Both the position numbers and the translations under genes were made by a program. 64,000 nucleotides of DNA, taken from the NCBI RefSeq assembly GCF_001618385.1, contig NZ_BDCR01000003.1:62001-126000 (forward strand). The letters run 5' to 3'. Numbering within the stretch: position 1 is the first letter of the stretch; each line of letters starts with the position of its first letter. This document shows, piece by piece, positions 34,051-43,643 of the stretch. Source of the stretch: Paludibacter jiangxiensis (GTDB lineage: Bacteria; Bacteroidota; Bacteroidia; Bacteroidales; Paludibacteraceae). Under the pieces are notes generated by a model. That model saw only the letters and a list, made by a program, of their open reading frames with translations, ran no database searches and was not told the origin of the DNA.

Positions 34051-34704
34051 TTACCTGGTAGCATAAAGCAATATTGCTTCCCCATCATGATCTCCCGTCG
34101 TTATCCATCTTGAATTTATCCGGTTTTCAAGATTACATTCGCCTATAATCCGATAGATATGACCACGCCCTAGTTTTTCGCAGAAGTCGTTTCTGGCAAT
34201 GGTAAACGATTGATAGACGTGATGGGCTCTGCTAAAAAACCGGAATGCTTCACGGCTGAAAGCGCCAACAAAGATGTATTTACCCTCGAAGTATTCAGGA
34301 CCCATTATGCGTCCATGATTGTTGGGAAACAAAAAATTGCGATCGGAAAGCGCCCGTCTGTGTTCGTCCGGAAGCTGACTTAACCGATTGGTGTCTATCC
34401 TTGCATAATACCCGGAAGAATGCCCCTCACGGTCAGTATAGCCTTCTTTCTGACATGCAATCATCAGCTTCCGGATTGATTCTGTCCTGGTTTTAGCAAA
34501 TGCATCGATAATTACTACATTAATAGGTTCGATAAGTTCCTTATTCTGAAACCGGGTACCCAACCAATCTGCCGGTTTGCCACTGCTTCTTTCCATCCAC
34601 TTGCCAATTTCGGGCAGTTTGATCTCTTTCAAAGAGTTTGGCTGCGAGTCACAAACACAGAAAGTTAGGAGTAATAGAACGAAAGAAATCAAAGGTTTAA
34701 GCAT
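34051..34704 (-). CDS. Secreted protein of unknown function
   Basis: 217 residues. Signal sequence about 1-20 with a VCDS region that could be a lipobox (Cys18). The body has the strands EPINVVIIDAFAKTRTESIRKLMIACQKEGY and GKYIFVGAFSREAF, with a C-terminal NSRWITTGDHDGEAILLY. It faintly recalls the C-terminal domain of LssY; no firm family. Monocistronic, convergent with the YqaE gene. Confidence 0.6.
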   Translation of the reverse strand: MLKPLISFVLLLLTFCVCDSQPNSLKEIKLPEIGKWMERSSGKPADWLGTRFQNKELIEPINVVIIDAFAKTRTESIRKLMIACQKEGYTDREGHSSGYYARIDTNRLSQLPDEHRRALSDRNFLFPNNHGRIMGPEYFEGKYIFVGAFSREAFRFFSRAHHVYQSFTIARNDFCEKLGRGHIYRIIGECNLENRINSRWITTGDHDGEAILLYATR

Positions 34705-34795
34705 AAGGTAAATAATAACGAATCATACATAACATCAGTTAACTCATTGCAAATATCCGTTAGTTTTTACCATTTTGTATTGCTCTTCCCCAAAA

Positions 34796-34834
34796 AACAA
34801 CAAAAAAGCCTGCAACTCAACCGAGTGCAGGCTT
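34796..34834 (-). terminator. Terminator of the ompH/bamA operon
   Basis: Read on the minus strand, AAAGCCTGCACTC pairs with GAGTTGCAGGCTTT (one bulged base, loop GGTT), followed by TTTTTTGTTGTTTTTT. Lies 23 bases beyond the last gene stop. Confidence 0.85.
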
Positions 34835-34856
34835 TGATATTTTTAGATGAAATCTC

Positions 34857-35360
34857 TTATTTGATATTCAATTTCTTTTTAACCAAAGGCAGAACATCTA
34901 CACTCTGATCTGAATGATAAAGAATTGCAGGAACCTGCAAGTCGAAAATGTAAATAAAGCCGTTTTCAAGACCAACGTCGTTGATGGCTTTCTTAATTTT
35001 ATCAACAATAGGTTGAACTAATTCTTGTTGTTTTTTCTGCAGGTCGTTTTGAGCTGTTTGGTTCAAAGTACTGATACGTTGTTCCATTTCTACAATCTCA
35101 CTCTGACGAGCTTGCAAGATAGATTGAGGCATGCTATCTTTTTTGTCAACAAATTCTTTTACTCTTTTGTTATACTCATCACGCATTTTGTTGATCTCGT
35201 TTTCATAATTTGTAGCGAGATCCTGAAGAGTTTTTTCTACAGTAGCTTTTTCTGGCATTGCATTATACACATCCTGTGAATTGACATGGCCGAATTTATT
35301 TTGAGCAAAAGCCATAATAGGTGCAACGCACAAAACCAGCACAATAATTTTCTTAAGCAT
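34857..35360 (-). CDS. OmpH/Skp-family periplasmic chaperone (second copy)
   Basis: 167 residues. Signal peptide about 1-19, then FGHVNSQDVYNAMPEKATVEKTLQDL and a long coiled-coil (about 50-125; NEINKMRDEYNKRVKEFVDKKD and VEMEQRISTLNQTAQNDLQKKQQ), ending in a small beta part VDVLPLVKKKLNIK. Skp chaperones trimerise as tentacled cups that carry unfolded outer membrane proteins to BamA. Tandem with another Skp-like gene. Confidence 0.9.
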   Translation of the reverse strand: MLKKIIVLVLCVAPIMAFAQNKFGHVNSQDVYNAMPEKATVEKTLQDLATNYENEINKMRDEYNKRVKEFVDKKDSMPQSILQARQSEIVEMEQRISTLNQTAQNDLQKKQQELVQPIVDKIKKAINDVGLENGFIYIFDLQVPAILYHSDQSVDVLPLVKKKLNIK

Positions 35361-35404
35361 AAGTTGATTTTTTAATAATGAAAATTTTTCGCAAAAATAG
35401 GGAT

Positions 35405-35920
35405 TTATTTTGAATATCCAAGTTTGACTAACACTTCATCGCTTATGTCTATTTTAGGCGATGAGAAGATAATATTCATAGATGAAGACTTATCCAGAAT
35501 CAGTTGGTAGCCTTTATCGTTTGAAATGGTTTGAATCGCATTATAGACTTCGTCCTGAATAGGTTTCATCAGGCTTTGTCTTTTCTTGTAGAGTTCTCCT
35601 TCCGGACCAAAATACTGACGTTTCAAATCCTGAGCTGCCTTTTCTTTTTCTACAATTTCGTTTTCTCTTTTAGTCTTCATCTCTGGCGACATAAACACAA
35701 CTTCTGTCTGATATGTCTTGTAGAGATTTTGTACCACCTGCATTTTCGCCTCCACTTCCGCCTGCCATTTTTTTGACACCTGGTTTAGCTGCTCATTTGC
35801 CGATTCATAGGCTGGCACATGTTTCATGATATACTCCATGTCTACTATAGCAAATTTCTGAGCGTGAGAAAAGCTGAAGGCTCCCATCAAAAACACGAAC
35901 AAAATAATAAGCTTTTTCAT
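35405..35920 (-). CDS. OmpH/Skp-family periplasmic chaperone (first copy)
   Basis: 171 residues. Signal peptide about 1-20, FAIVDMEYIMKHVPAYESANEQLNQ at the N-terminus, coiled-coil in the middle and GYQLILDKSSSMNIIFSSPKIDISDEVLVKLGY at the end, which is the more typical Skp/OmpH C-terminus. Placed directly after bamA (39 bases), as in other Bacteroidales. Confidence 0.9.
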   Translation of the reverse strand: MKKLIILFVFLMGAFSFSHAQKFAIVDMEYIMKHVPAYESANEQLNQVSKKWQAEVEAKMQVVQNLYKTYQTEVVFMSPEMKTKRENEIVEKEKAAQDLKRQYFGPEGELYKKRQSLMKPIQDEVYNAIQTISNDKGYQLILDKSSSMNIIFSSPKIDISDEVLVKLGYSK

Positions 35921-35959
35921 AGTCTTCTGATTTTAGTTGCACATTCAAAAATCTATATT

Positions 35960-38605
35960 TTAGAACTCTTGCCCGATAATAAAGTGGAAGTGGCTTCCAC
36001 CATACGAAGTACTTCCGTTAATCTTGTCGAAACCATATGCCCAGTCAATACCCAGCAATCCAAACATCGGAAGGAAGATACGAACACCAACACCAGCCGA
36101 CCTCTTCAAATCGAAAGGATTGAATTCTTTACCGGAGCTCCAGCAGTTACCTGCATCAACAAATGCAAGGGCATAGATATTGGTTGTTTGTTCCAACACC
36201 AACGGATATCGCAATTCAGCTCCAACTCTTGTATATACGTAACCAATCTGTGCACTTTGCAAAGCACCGTTTCTGTAATAAGATGCTGTCGGCGTCAACG
36301 AACCGTTTTCATAACCACGTAAACCGATAGTTTCTGTTCCGTAAGTGGTATAACCAGTCATACCGTCACCACCCATGTAGAACGTTTCAAATGGAGAACG
36401 TTTGTATTTGTTATAATAGCCAAGGTATCCATATTCAGTTCTTCCCATCAACACAAACGTACGATTGGCATTAGAAAGAGGAATGAAGAATTTACCCTTG
36501 AATTTCAGTTTATAGAATTCAACCATATTGTATCGATCCTGATCACTCATTGTAGCTGAGTAGTCCTTGTGATCAAAAGAAGAATACGGAGGTGTAAACT
36601 GTCCGGACAAAGTAAAAGTTGAACCACTACGCGTATAGATCGGATTATCTGTTGAATTCCGGCTTAAAACCACATTCAGACTGGCAAGGTTAGCTACACC
36701 GTCAGACATAAGGAAATAGCTCCAGTTTTTCAATGAATAACGTTGATATTCAAGACCAAGATTCAACTGAAAATAGTCATCAGGCCATTGCAAACGCTTA
36801 CCCCAACTTGCAGAAATACCAAATGTATGAATATACTTATCCGGGTCTGCTTCATAAGCATAGCTGTTGCCATAATTATTTCCGTAGCCGCCGTAACCGC
36901 CATAATATCCACTTGAATATGAATTATAATAATTACCGAGATAACTTGAATAACGGTTACTTACACCAGTCTGGATAGAATAATATGCCGACAGAGATAA
37001 TGAATTAGGACGCTTACCGCCTAACCATGGTTCAACAAAAGAAACGCTATACGATTGATAGTAGCTACCGTTAGTCTGACCTGATATAGAAAAAGTCTGA
37101 CCTTCACCCTCTGGTACAAAACGATAAGTTGACGGTTTGAATAAGTTCTGAATAGCAAAGTTGCTAAACTTCAAACCCAGACTACCTACCACCCCGGTTT
37201 GTCCCCATCCGGCAGAAAATTCAATCTGGTCGTTCGATTTGGAAACCAAAGGCCAGCTGATATCAACATTACCTTCTTCGGGATTAGGTTGCACATCCGG
37301 CATCAGTTTTTCCTGCTCGAAGTTACCTAATTGAGCTAATTCGCGCATGGTACGCATCAAGTCGGATTCGCTGTAATATTGTCCGGGAACGACATACATT
37401 TCACGGCGAACCACATGTTCGTATACGTGGGTATTTCCGCTTATTTTAACATCATTGATTGTGGCCGGTTTTCCTTCATAAAGACGCATCTCGAAGTCAA
37501 TAGAGTCATTCGCTGTATTAACTTCAACCGGGTCAACATTCATAAAGAGATATCCTTTATTCTTATAGAATTTTCCTACTGCATCTTCATCGGTGGACAA
37601 ACGTTTGTTCAATAATTTGGCATTGTATGTATCTCCCTTTTTGAGACCCAACACCATGCTCAAATATTCACTCGGGTAAATAGTATTTCCTACCCAAGAA
37701 ATATTACGTATATAATATTTTTTACCTTCATCCACTTTCAGGTAAACATTAACGCTCTGATCGTCATAACGGGCTACACTATCCCAGACTACAGCTGCAT
37801 CACGAAAACCTTTTTCATTGTACCGTTCAATGATAAGATTCTTATCTGCGGTGAAATTCTCATCCACAAATCTTTTAGTTTTGAACAGGTTAACCAATTT
37901 CGGTTCATTGGTTTTTTTCATTGCGCCTACCACCTGATTAAAGGATAAAGCCTGATTTCCTTCAAGGAATATTTCATGTACTTTCACCTTGCGACCCGGA
38001 TCGACATCAATGTCAACCGTCACCATTCCTTTTTGAAGGGTATCATTTTTTTGAACGACAGAAACCGTTGCATAACGAAAACCTTTATCATTCAGGTATT
38101 TCTTTATCACGGTCACCGCTTTATCTTTCAAATCTGGAGTCAACTGACTACCTTTAATCATTCCGATTTTAGGATCGACATCTTCGATGTACGACTTCTT
38201 AAGTCCTGTATAATTAATTTTAGAAATGCGGGGACGTTGCTGAACTACAATTTCTATCCAGACTTTATTCCCTTCTATTTTGGATGCTAAAACTTTTACA
38301 TCAGAAAAGAAACCCTGTTTCCAAAAACGTTTCAAAGCTCCGGTCAGTTCGTCTCCGGGCACTTTCACCTTTTGACCTACAGTAAGACCTGAGAAGCCTA
38401 CCAATACATAATCTTCATACATTGAAGAACCCGAAATTTTAATTCCGGCGATTTCGTATTCTCTTGGATTCTGTGAATAATAAATATTCGGGATAGATGC
38501 TTTAACTGTATCTTTTGCGGTTTGCTGACTTGTTGCAGGTTGTTGAGCAAAAGCTGTTACGGATAAAATCAGGGAAGTGAACGCGAATAATGTTCGTTTT
38601 AACAT
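35960..38605 (-). CDS. bamA: BamA outer membrane assembly factor
   Basis: 881 residues. Signal peptide about 1-21, five POTRA domains (about 45-440; e.g. EIAGIKISGSSMYEDYVLVGFSGL and VHEIFLEGNQALSFNQVVGAMKK), then a 16-strand beta-barrel with Tyr/Gly-rich loops, a run of Tyr/Ser/Gly residues about 600-620, the MGGDGMTGYTTYG loop, the VGAELRYPLV strand and the final FHFIIGQEF with terminal Phe. Core of the BAM complex that inserts outer membrane proteins. The Gly-Tyr loop is longer than usual in E. coli. Confidence 0.95.
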   Translation of the reverse strand: MLKRTLFAFTSLILSVTAFAQQPATSQQTAKDTVKASIPNIYYSQNPREYEIAGIKISGSSMYEDYVLVGFSGLTVGQKVKVPGDELTGALKRFWKQGFFSDVKVLASKIEGNKVWIEIVVQQRPRISKINYTGLKKSYIEDVDPKIGMIKGSQLTPDLKDKAVTVIKKYLNDKGFRYATVSVVQKNDTLQKGMVTVDIDVDPGRKVKVHEIFLEGNQALSFNQVVGAMKKTNEPKLVNLFKTKRFVDENFTADKNLIIERYNEKGFRDAAVVWDSVARYDDQSVNVYLKVDEGKKYYIRNISWVGNTIYPSEYLSMVLGLKKGDTYNAKLLNKRLSTDEDAVGKFYKNKGYLFMNVDPVEVNTANDSIDFEMRLYEGKPATINDVKISGNTHVYEHVVRREMYVVPGQYYSESDLMRTMRELAQLGNFEQEKLMPDVQPNPEEGNVDISWPLVSKSNDQIEFSAGWGQTGVVGSLGLKFSNFAIQNLFKPSTYRFVPEGEGQTFSISGQTNGSYYQSYSVSFVEPWLGGKRPNSLSLSAYYSIQTGVSNRYSSYLGNYYNSYSSGYYGGYGGYGNNYGNSYAYEADPDKYIHTFGISASWGKRLQWPDDYFQLNLGLEYQRYSLKNWSYFLMSDGVANLASLNVVLSRNSTDNPIYTRSGSTFTLSGQFTPPYSSFDHKDYSATMSDQDRYNMVEFYKLKFKGKFFIPLSNANRTFVLMGRTEYGYLGYYNKYKRSPFETFYMGGDGMTGYTTYGTETIGLRGYENGSLTPTASYYRNGALQSAQIGYVYTRVGAELRYPLVLEQTTNIYALAFVDAGNCWSSGKEFNPFDLKRSAGVGVRIFLPMFGLLGIDWAYGFDKINGSTSYGGSHFHFIIGQEF

Positions 38606-38644
38606 ATGCTTTTTAGATGAAGTATGCGTAAGTAAAATAATCTA

Positions 38645-39394
38645 TCAATCTGTTTTCAGTTGAAGTCCAGTCTTTCCGAAGCGACGTTCGCGACTTTGAT
38701 AATCACAGATTGCTTCATAAAATTGTTCTTTGTCAAAATCAGGCCAAAGCGTATTCGTGAAGTAAAGTTCGGAATAGGCCAATTGCCACAGTAAAAAATT
38801 ACTAATGCGCATTTCGCCACTGGTACGAATCAACAAATCAGGGTCCGGTATGCCTTTCGTTGTAAGATAACTGTCAAACATCTTATCCTCAAGGTCTTCA
38901 GGCTTTGCCTTGCCGGACTGCACATCCTGACAAAATAATTTTACCGCATTAATTATCTCCCATCTTGCAGAATAACTCAGGGCTAAAACCAAGGTTAAAC
39001 CTGTATTTTGTGCAGTAATTTCAATACTATTTTTCAATCTTCGTTGTGCATCTTCGGGCAAGCGGTCATGATCCCCGATTGACACTAAGCGCACATTGTT
39101 TTTATTTAGATCGGGTGTCTCTTTTTCGATAGTTACTGCAAACAATTCCATTAAGGCCTTTATTTCATCCTCCGGTCTGTTCCAGTTTTCTGTCGAAAAT
39201 GTATATAATGTCAAATATTCAACTCCAATTTCAGCAGCAGCTGCGGTCACATCGCGCACAGCGCCAATAGCACTTTGGTGTCCAAAAGCACGAGCCATAC
39301 CCTGTTGCATTGCCCATCGTCCGTTCCCGTCCATTATAATGGCTACATGTCTCGGTACACGGGCTCTGTCTATTGTATCTAAAAATGAACTCAT
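38645..39394 (-). CDS. uppS: Undecaprenyl (isoprenyl) diphosphate synthase
   Basis: 249 residues. Family motifs HVAIIMDGNGRWAMQQGMARAFGHQ at the start (catalytic Asp in DGNGRW), LTLYTFSTENWNRP and PDPDLLIRTSGEMRISNFLLWQLAYSELYF near the end. Makes the lipid carrier for peptidoglycan and O-antigen synthesis. Lies between porG and bamA, 22 bases after porG. Confidence 0.95.
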   Translation of the reverse strand: MSSFLDTIDRARVPRHVAIIMDGNGRWAMQQGMARAFGHQSAIGAVRDVTAAAAEIGVEYLTLYTFSTENWNRPEDEIKALMELFAVTIEKETPDLNKNNVRLVSIGDHDRLPEDAQRRLKNSIEITAQNTGLTLVLALSYSARWEIINAVKLFCQDVQSGKAKPEDLEDKMFDSYLTTKGIPDPDLLIRTSGEMRISNFLLWQLAYSELYFTNTLWPDFDKEQFYEAICDYQSRERRFGKTGLQLKTD

Positions 39395-39416
39395 GTTTGT
39401 GTTATCTAATTAATAA

Positions 39417-40115
39417 TCAGTATCCTTTTAAGAAACCTGATCTACATTCACATTTCTGTGTATAAATTGCAAAGGTGACTGCAATTGTCAGTGTTGAATA
39501 AAAATCGTTATTAAAAGACATATTTTGATTCAACAAATACGGATTATTCAGCTCCGCTACCCCTTCGAGTCTGTCGGACAGAGCTTTATTAATTGTCCAT
39601 TCCAAATTAAGATCTAATCGGCTACTCAACTTCAGTTTTCCTCCTACCCCGCAACTTAACACAACTGCCCGTGCAGGAGAGATTGGTTCGGAAAGAATGG
39701 TTGCATTTTTCTTTTGCCTGCTACAGGCTATAAATCCAACACCCCCTAATATGTAAGGAGTTACTATCGAACTTTCAATGTTGTACTCTGACTGTTCATA
39801 CGGAAAAAAGTTAAACTCGCCCTGTATGGTTGCAAATAAATAATTGTGATTAAATGCTACCTGATACGTGTCCGAATAACCTTTTATTCCACTGAAAGAC
39901 AATGCACTCTTTAGTGCTAGTCTGTTATTTAACGGATAACGGACTAAGCCGCCGATAACGCTTCTGTTATAAGCGAACAACTTCTGATTGGCATCGCCAA
40001 GGTAAAATGATGTACCTGCAAGAGGACCGATCTCTATCGTGTGCTCAAAATCCTGACAATACGCCAATTGAGTGACACCTAACAGCCCCATCCAAAAAAT
40101 CAATTTTCGAATCAT
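39417..40115 (-). CDS. porG: PorG/DUF6089 outer membrane barrel protein
   Basis: 232 residues. Signal peptide about 1-20 (AYCQD), then an eight-strand barrel of the DUF6089 group (HTIEIGPLAGTSFYLGDAN; GGVGFIACSRQ; TLTIAVTFAIYTQKCECR). In Porphyromonas the gene in the same place next to uppS is porG, a component of the type IX secretion system; many other Bacteroidota keep the gene. A Lys-Cys-Glu-Cys end may be noteworthy. T9SS function is inferred from position and family. Confidence 0.8.
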   Translation of the reverse strand: MIRKLIFWMGLLGVTQLAYCQDFEHTIEIGPLAGTSFYLGDANQKLFAYNRSVIGGLVRYPLNNRLALKSALSFSGIKGYSDTYQVAFNHNYLFATIQGEFNFFPYEQSEYNIESSIVTPYILGGVGFIACSRQKKNATILSEPISPARAVVLSCGVGGKLKLSSRLDLNLEWTINKALSDRLEGVAELNNPYLLNQNMSFNNDFYSTLTIAVTFAIYTQKCECRSGFLKGY

Positions 40116-40190
40116 GTGACTTGCTTTTAGTATTTCACTTCAATAACGTAAAAATGCCCGTCCAAGTATTATTCCAATAAAATTTGCCCA

Positions 40191-40198
40191 CAAAAGTA
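40191..40198 (-). promoter_or_regulatory. -7 box (TACTTTTG) for the porG-uppS-bamA operon
   Basis: Minus strand TACTTTTG, 75 bases before the porG ATG, with a TTTG further upstream at 40215-40218 (16-base spacer). Confidence 0.55.
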
Positions 40199-40344
40199 GC
40201 AAATATCTTTCTATCAAAACAGGTGCTCTTTTCTTTTGCCCTGATATTTAACATAAAATCACAAAGAAAAAAATATCCTGTTTGCAGGGCTTTATGGCCT
40301 CATTGCTTTTTTTTAATTGCCATCATTGAACCGCTTTCTGCTTT

Positions 40345-41814
40345 TCAAAGCTTCCATTCAAATCCGTCTTTCGTATCTTTAACATCGAAACCAAAGGCAG
40401 CTAACTGGTTACGAATTTTGTCGGCTGTAGCCCAGTCCTTGTTTGCCTTCGCTTCGAGACGAATACTAAGCAACAAGTCTATCGCTTTTTTGTACGCTTC
40501 TGTAGAAGAATCCACATCTGAGAGTTGAGTTTTCAAGCCAAGAATATCTTCAATAAAGAGTTTCATAACAGACTTTAACTCATCCAGATCAGCCTGAGAA
40601 ATAGTTCCCTTGCCATCATGAACGGTATTAATCGCTTTGATAGCTTCAAACAACTGTGCAATTACAACCGGTGTATTCAGGTCATCACACATCGCTGCTT
40701 CACATTTATCACACAAACCTGCCACATCCACTGTGGTTTCAGCTCCAGCCTGCAATTTCTGCAAACGTTCATACCCTTCCACCAATCTGGACAATCCTTT
40801 TTCCGATGCCACCAATGCCTCGCTGCTAAAATCGACCGTACCACGATAATGAGCCTGAAGAATAAAGAAACGGATAGTCATCGGGCTGAATGGCTGAGTA
40901 AGCAATTTGTGATTTCCAGTGAAAAATTCTTCTAGTGTAATGAAATTACCCAGCGATTTACCCATCTTTTGTCCGTTGATGGTTATCATGTTGTTGTGCA
41001 TCCAGTAACGTACTGATTCGTGGCCGAGGGCTGCCGTCGACTGAGCGATTTCGCATTCGTGATGCGGAAATACCAAGTCCATTCCGCCACCATGAATATC
41101 AAATTTTTCGCCCAAATATTTTGTACCCATTACCGAACATTCGAGATGCCATCCCGGAAAGCCATCACTCCATGGTGAAGGCCAACGCATTATATGTTCT
41201 GGCATTGCTTTTTTCCAAAGAGCAAAATCAACACTTTTACGCTTTTCGTGCTGACCATCCAAATCGCGTGTTGTTTCCAACAGCTCATCAATATTGCGAC
41301 CGGACAATTTCCCGTAATGATGGGATTTGTTATACTTCTCAACATTAAAATAAACCGACCCGTGACTTTCGTATGCAAAGCCCGCATTCAGGATATGCTT
41401 CACAAACTCAATTTGCTCTATAATGTGACCCGATGCATGAGGTTCAATACTGGGAGGAAGCACGTTAAGCGCTTCCATCGCTTTATGATATCGATTAGTA
41501 TAATACTGAACAATCTCCATTGGCTCAAGCTGCTCAAGCCGAGCCTTCTTTGCAATCTTATCTTCTCCGGCATCGGCATCGTTTTCGAGGTGCCCCACAT
41601 CAGTTATATTCCGCACATAACGAACTTTATAACCAAGATGCGTCAGATAACGAAAAACCAGGTCAAACGTAATCGCCGGACGCGCATGTCCCAAATGAGC
41701 ATCACCATACACTGTAGGACCACAAACGTACATACCCACATGAGGTGCATGAAGTGGTTCAAAAATCTCTTTTTTTCTACTTAATGTATTATAAATAAAC
41801 AGTTTATTATCCAT
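40345..41814 (-). CDS. cysS: Cysteinyl-tRNA synthetase
   Basis: 489 residues. Class I synthetase with [14 protein letters not shown] (Cys/Zn and HIGH motif), a Zn site with WHLECSVMG and HHECEIAQ, and [12 protein letters not shown] (KMSKS motif). The C-terminal DALR-type helical region includes [26 protein letters not shown]. Charges tRNA-Cys. Monocistronic with a good promoter. Confidence 0.97.
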   Translation of the reverse strand: MDNKLFIYNTLSRKKEIFEPLHAPHVGMYVCGPTVYGDAHLGHARPAITFDLVFRYLTHLGYKVRYVRNITDVGHLENDADAGEDKIAKKARLEQLEPMEIVQYYTNRYHKAMEALNVLPPSIEPHASGHIIEQIEFVKHILNAGFAYESHGSVYFNVEKYNKSHHYGKLSGRNIDELLETTRDLDGQHEKRKSVDFALWKKAMPEHIMRWPSPWSDGFPGWHLECSVMGTKYLGEKFDIHGGGMDLVFPHHECEIAQSTAALGHESVRYWMHNNMITINGQKMGKSLGNFITLEEFFTGNHKLLTQPFSPMTIRFFILQAHYRGTVDFSSEALVASEKGLSRLVEGYERLQKLQAGAETTVDVAGLCDKCEAAMCDDLNTPVVIAQLFEAIKAINTVHDGKGTISQADLDELKSVMKLFIEDILGLKTQLSDVDSSTEAYKKAIDLLLSIRLEAKANKDWATADKIRNQLAAFGFDVKDTKDGFEWKL

Positions 41815-41849
41815 ATCTTTAATGCTTACATCGTATCAAATTGAAATAA

Positions 41850-41880
41850 CAAAGATAACTCATTTTTTTAACCCCTGCAA
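41850..41880 (-). promoter_or_regulatory. Promoter of cysS
   Basis: Minus strand TTG (41880-41878), 20-base spacer, TATCTTTG (41857-41850), 36 bases before the start codon. Confidence 0.65.
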
Positions 41881-42054
41881 TCAAATATCATACAAGCCTG
41901 ATTATTAATGCCTTTTATAAAATAAAAGCGCCCAAACAAATCCCTGATATAGTTCTTCTATCCAACAACGCACTTTGTTGTCAGCCATGTGTAAAACTGA
42001 CAAAAATGCACCAAATTGTTGTATTAAAATGATAGAGAAGCGGCAAAAAAAGTG

Positions 42055-42062
42055 TACATTTG
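42055..42062 (+). promoter_or_regulatory. -7 box (TACATTTG) for dapA
   Basis: Exact TAnnTTTG match 23 bases before the dapA ATG at 42086; the -33 element is unclear. Confidence 0.6.
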
Positions 42063-42085
42063 CACCCGTATTTCTACTATATTGT

Positions 42086-42979
42086 ATGACCAAAAGTAAA
42101 TTAACCGGGATGGGCGTTGCCCTGATTACCCCATTCAAAGCAGACGATTCGATTGATTTTGATGCTCTTGCAAAACTTGTGGAGCATCTGATAAAAAACG
42201 GCACCGATTATCTGGTTGTTTGTGGAACAACAGCAGAAACAGCTACCATGACCAAACAGGAAAGAGATGAAGTTACCCGCTTTGTCATCAGAGTCAATGC
42301 CGGAAGATTGCCTATCGTTCTGGGTGTCGGTGGAAACAATACACAAGCTGTAATAGATCAACTTCAAAACGACGATTTGAGTGGTGTCGATGCTATCCTT
42401 TCGGTCACACCCTATTACAACAAGCCATCACAGGAAGGTTTATACCAGCATTTCAAAGCAATTGCGACTGCATCCAGACTACCGATTATCCTTTACAACG
42501 TTCCGGGAAGAACAGGTGTCAACATGACGGCTGATACAACATTGCGTTTGGCTAATGATTTCAAAAATATCGTTGCAATCAAAGAAGCTTCCGGCATCTT
42601 TACGCAAATTGATGATATTATCAAAAACAAGCCTGAAAATTTCGTGGTAATTTCAGGAGATGACGGCATCACCTTTCCTCTGATAACATTAGGAGCTGTT
42701 GGTGTAATCTCTGTTATCGGCAACGCTTTCCCATACGAGTTCAGCCGCATGGTGAGACTCGCACTCAACGGCCAATACGATGCTGCTCGTGAAATTCATT
42801 ATCGTTTCAACGAACTATTTAAGCTCCTGTTTGTCGATGGAAACCCGGCTGGTGTAAAAAGTATCTTATCCGTAATGGGTATGATAGAAAACAAATTACG
42901 TCTGCCGTTAGTACCGACTACCATTACAACATTTGAGAAAATACGAGTAGTACTCAACAGTCTGAATGTTAAGTGCTAA
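42086..42979 (+). CDS. dapA: 4-hydroxy-tetrahydrodipicolinate synthase
   Basis: 297 residues from the ATG at 42086; the earlier in-frame ATG at 41975 would cross the promoter. Motifs: GMGVALITPFKADDSIDF, CGTTAETATMTKQER, SVTPYYNKPSQEGLYQHF (catalytic Tyr), YNVPGRTGVNM, and Schiff-base Lys in VAIKEASG. Condenses pyruvate with aspartate semialdehyde, first step of the diaminopimelate/lysine branch; supplies peptidoglycan. Confidence 0.97.
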   Translation: MTKSKLTGMGVALITPFKADDSIDFDALAKLVEHLIKNGTDYLVVCGTTAETATMTKQERDEVTRFVIRVNAGRLPIVLGVGGNNTQAVIDQLQNDDLSGVDAILSVTPYYNKPSQEGLYQHFKAIATASRLPIILYNVPGRTGVNMTADTTLRLANDFKNIVAIKEASGIFTQIDDIIKNKPENFVVISGDDGITFPLITLGAVGVISVIGNAFPYEFSRMVRLALNGQYDAAREIHYRFNELFKLLFVDGNPAGVKSILSVMGMIENKLRLPLVPTTITTFEKIRVVLNSLNVKC

Positions 42980-43021
42980 TCAAAACAAAATTCATATCCT
43001 TCACCTAAAATAACAATTGCT

Positions 43022-43582
43022 ATGACAGATGTAAAGGTATTTTTAAAAGCCGCAGAAGAAAAAATGGAAGGTTCCGTACGCTTCTTAGATGAATCGTTGG
43101 CTCACATCCGTGCAGGAAAAGCTAATCCCCGTATTCTTGACGGTGTATTCGTTGAATATTATGGAAATCATGTTCCCATCAGCGGAGTAGCTACAGTTAC
43201 CACCCCTGATGCAAAAACAATCAACATCCAACCGTGGGAAAAAGCGATGATCGCTGTTATTGAAAAAGCTATCATGGCATCCGAAATAGGCATTACTCCT
43301 GCGAACAACGGAGAAACCATTCGTTTGGGAATCCCTCCTCTTACAGAAGAACGCCGTAAACAGCTTGCAAAACAGGCTAAACAAGAAGTCGAAGATGCAA
43401 AAGTAAGCATCCGTAACGCCCGTCGTGATGCCATTGAACACATCAAAAAAGCAGTAAAAGACGGACTTCCTGAAGATTCTGCCAAAGATGCAGAAAATGA
43501 TGCTCAGAAGTTGCACGACAAATTTGTAAAAAAAGTAGAAGACATGATGGTTGCCAAAGAAAAGGAAATCATGACTGTGTAA
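43022..43582 (+). CDS. frr: Ribosome recycling factor
   Basis: 186 residues, usual RRF length. [21 protein letters not shown] at the N-terminal hinge and the three-helix bundle end [33 protein letters not shown]. Acts with EF-G to split post-termination ribosomes. Followed by a strong bidirectional terminator. Confidence 0.97.
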   Translation: MTDVKVFLKAAEEKMEGSVRFLDESLAHIRAGKANPRILDGVFVEYYGNHVPISGVATVTTPDAKTINIQPWEKAMIAVIEKAIMASEIGITPANNGETIRLGIPPLTEERRKQLAKQAKQEVEDAKVSIRNARRDAIEHIKKAVKDGLPEDSAKDAENDAQKLHDKFVKKVEDMMVAKEKEIMTV

Positions 43583-43606
43583 TCTTCTCTAAATCTCATA
43601 AGAATC

Positions 43607-43643
43607 AAAAAATGCGAATCGGAACAACCGGTTCGCATTTTTT
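43607..43643. terminator. Bidirectional terminator between frr and the recombinase gene
   Basis: 12-bp perfect outer stem AAAAAATGCGAA with TTCGCATTTTTT (43607-43618, 43632-43643), giving T-runs on both strands between convergent genes. Confidence 0.9.
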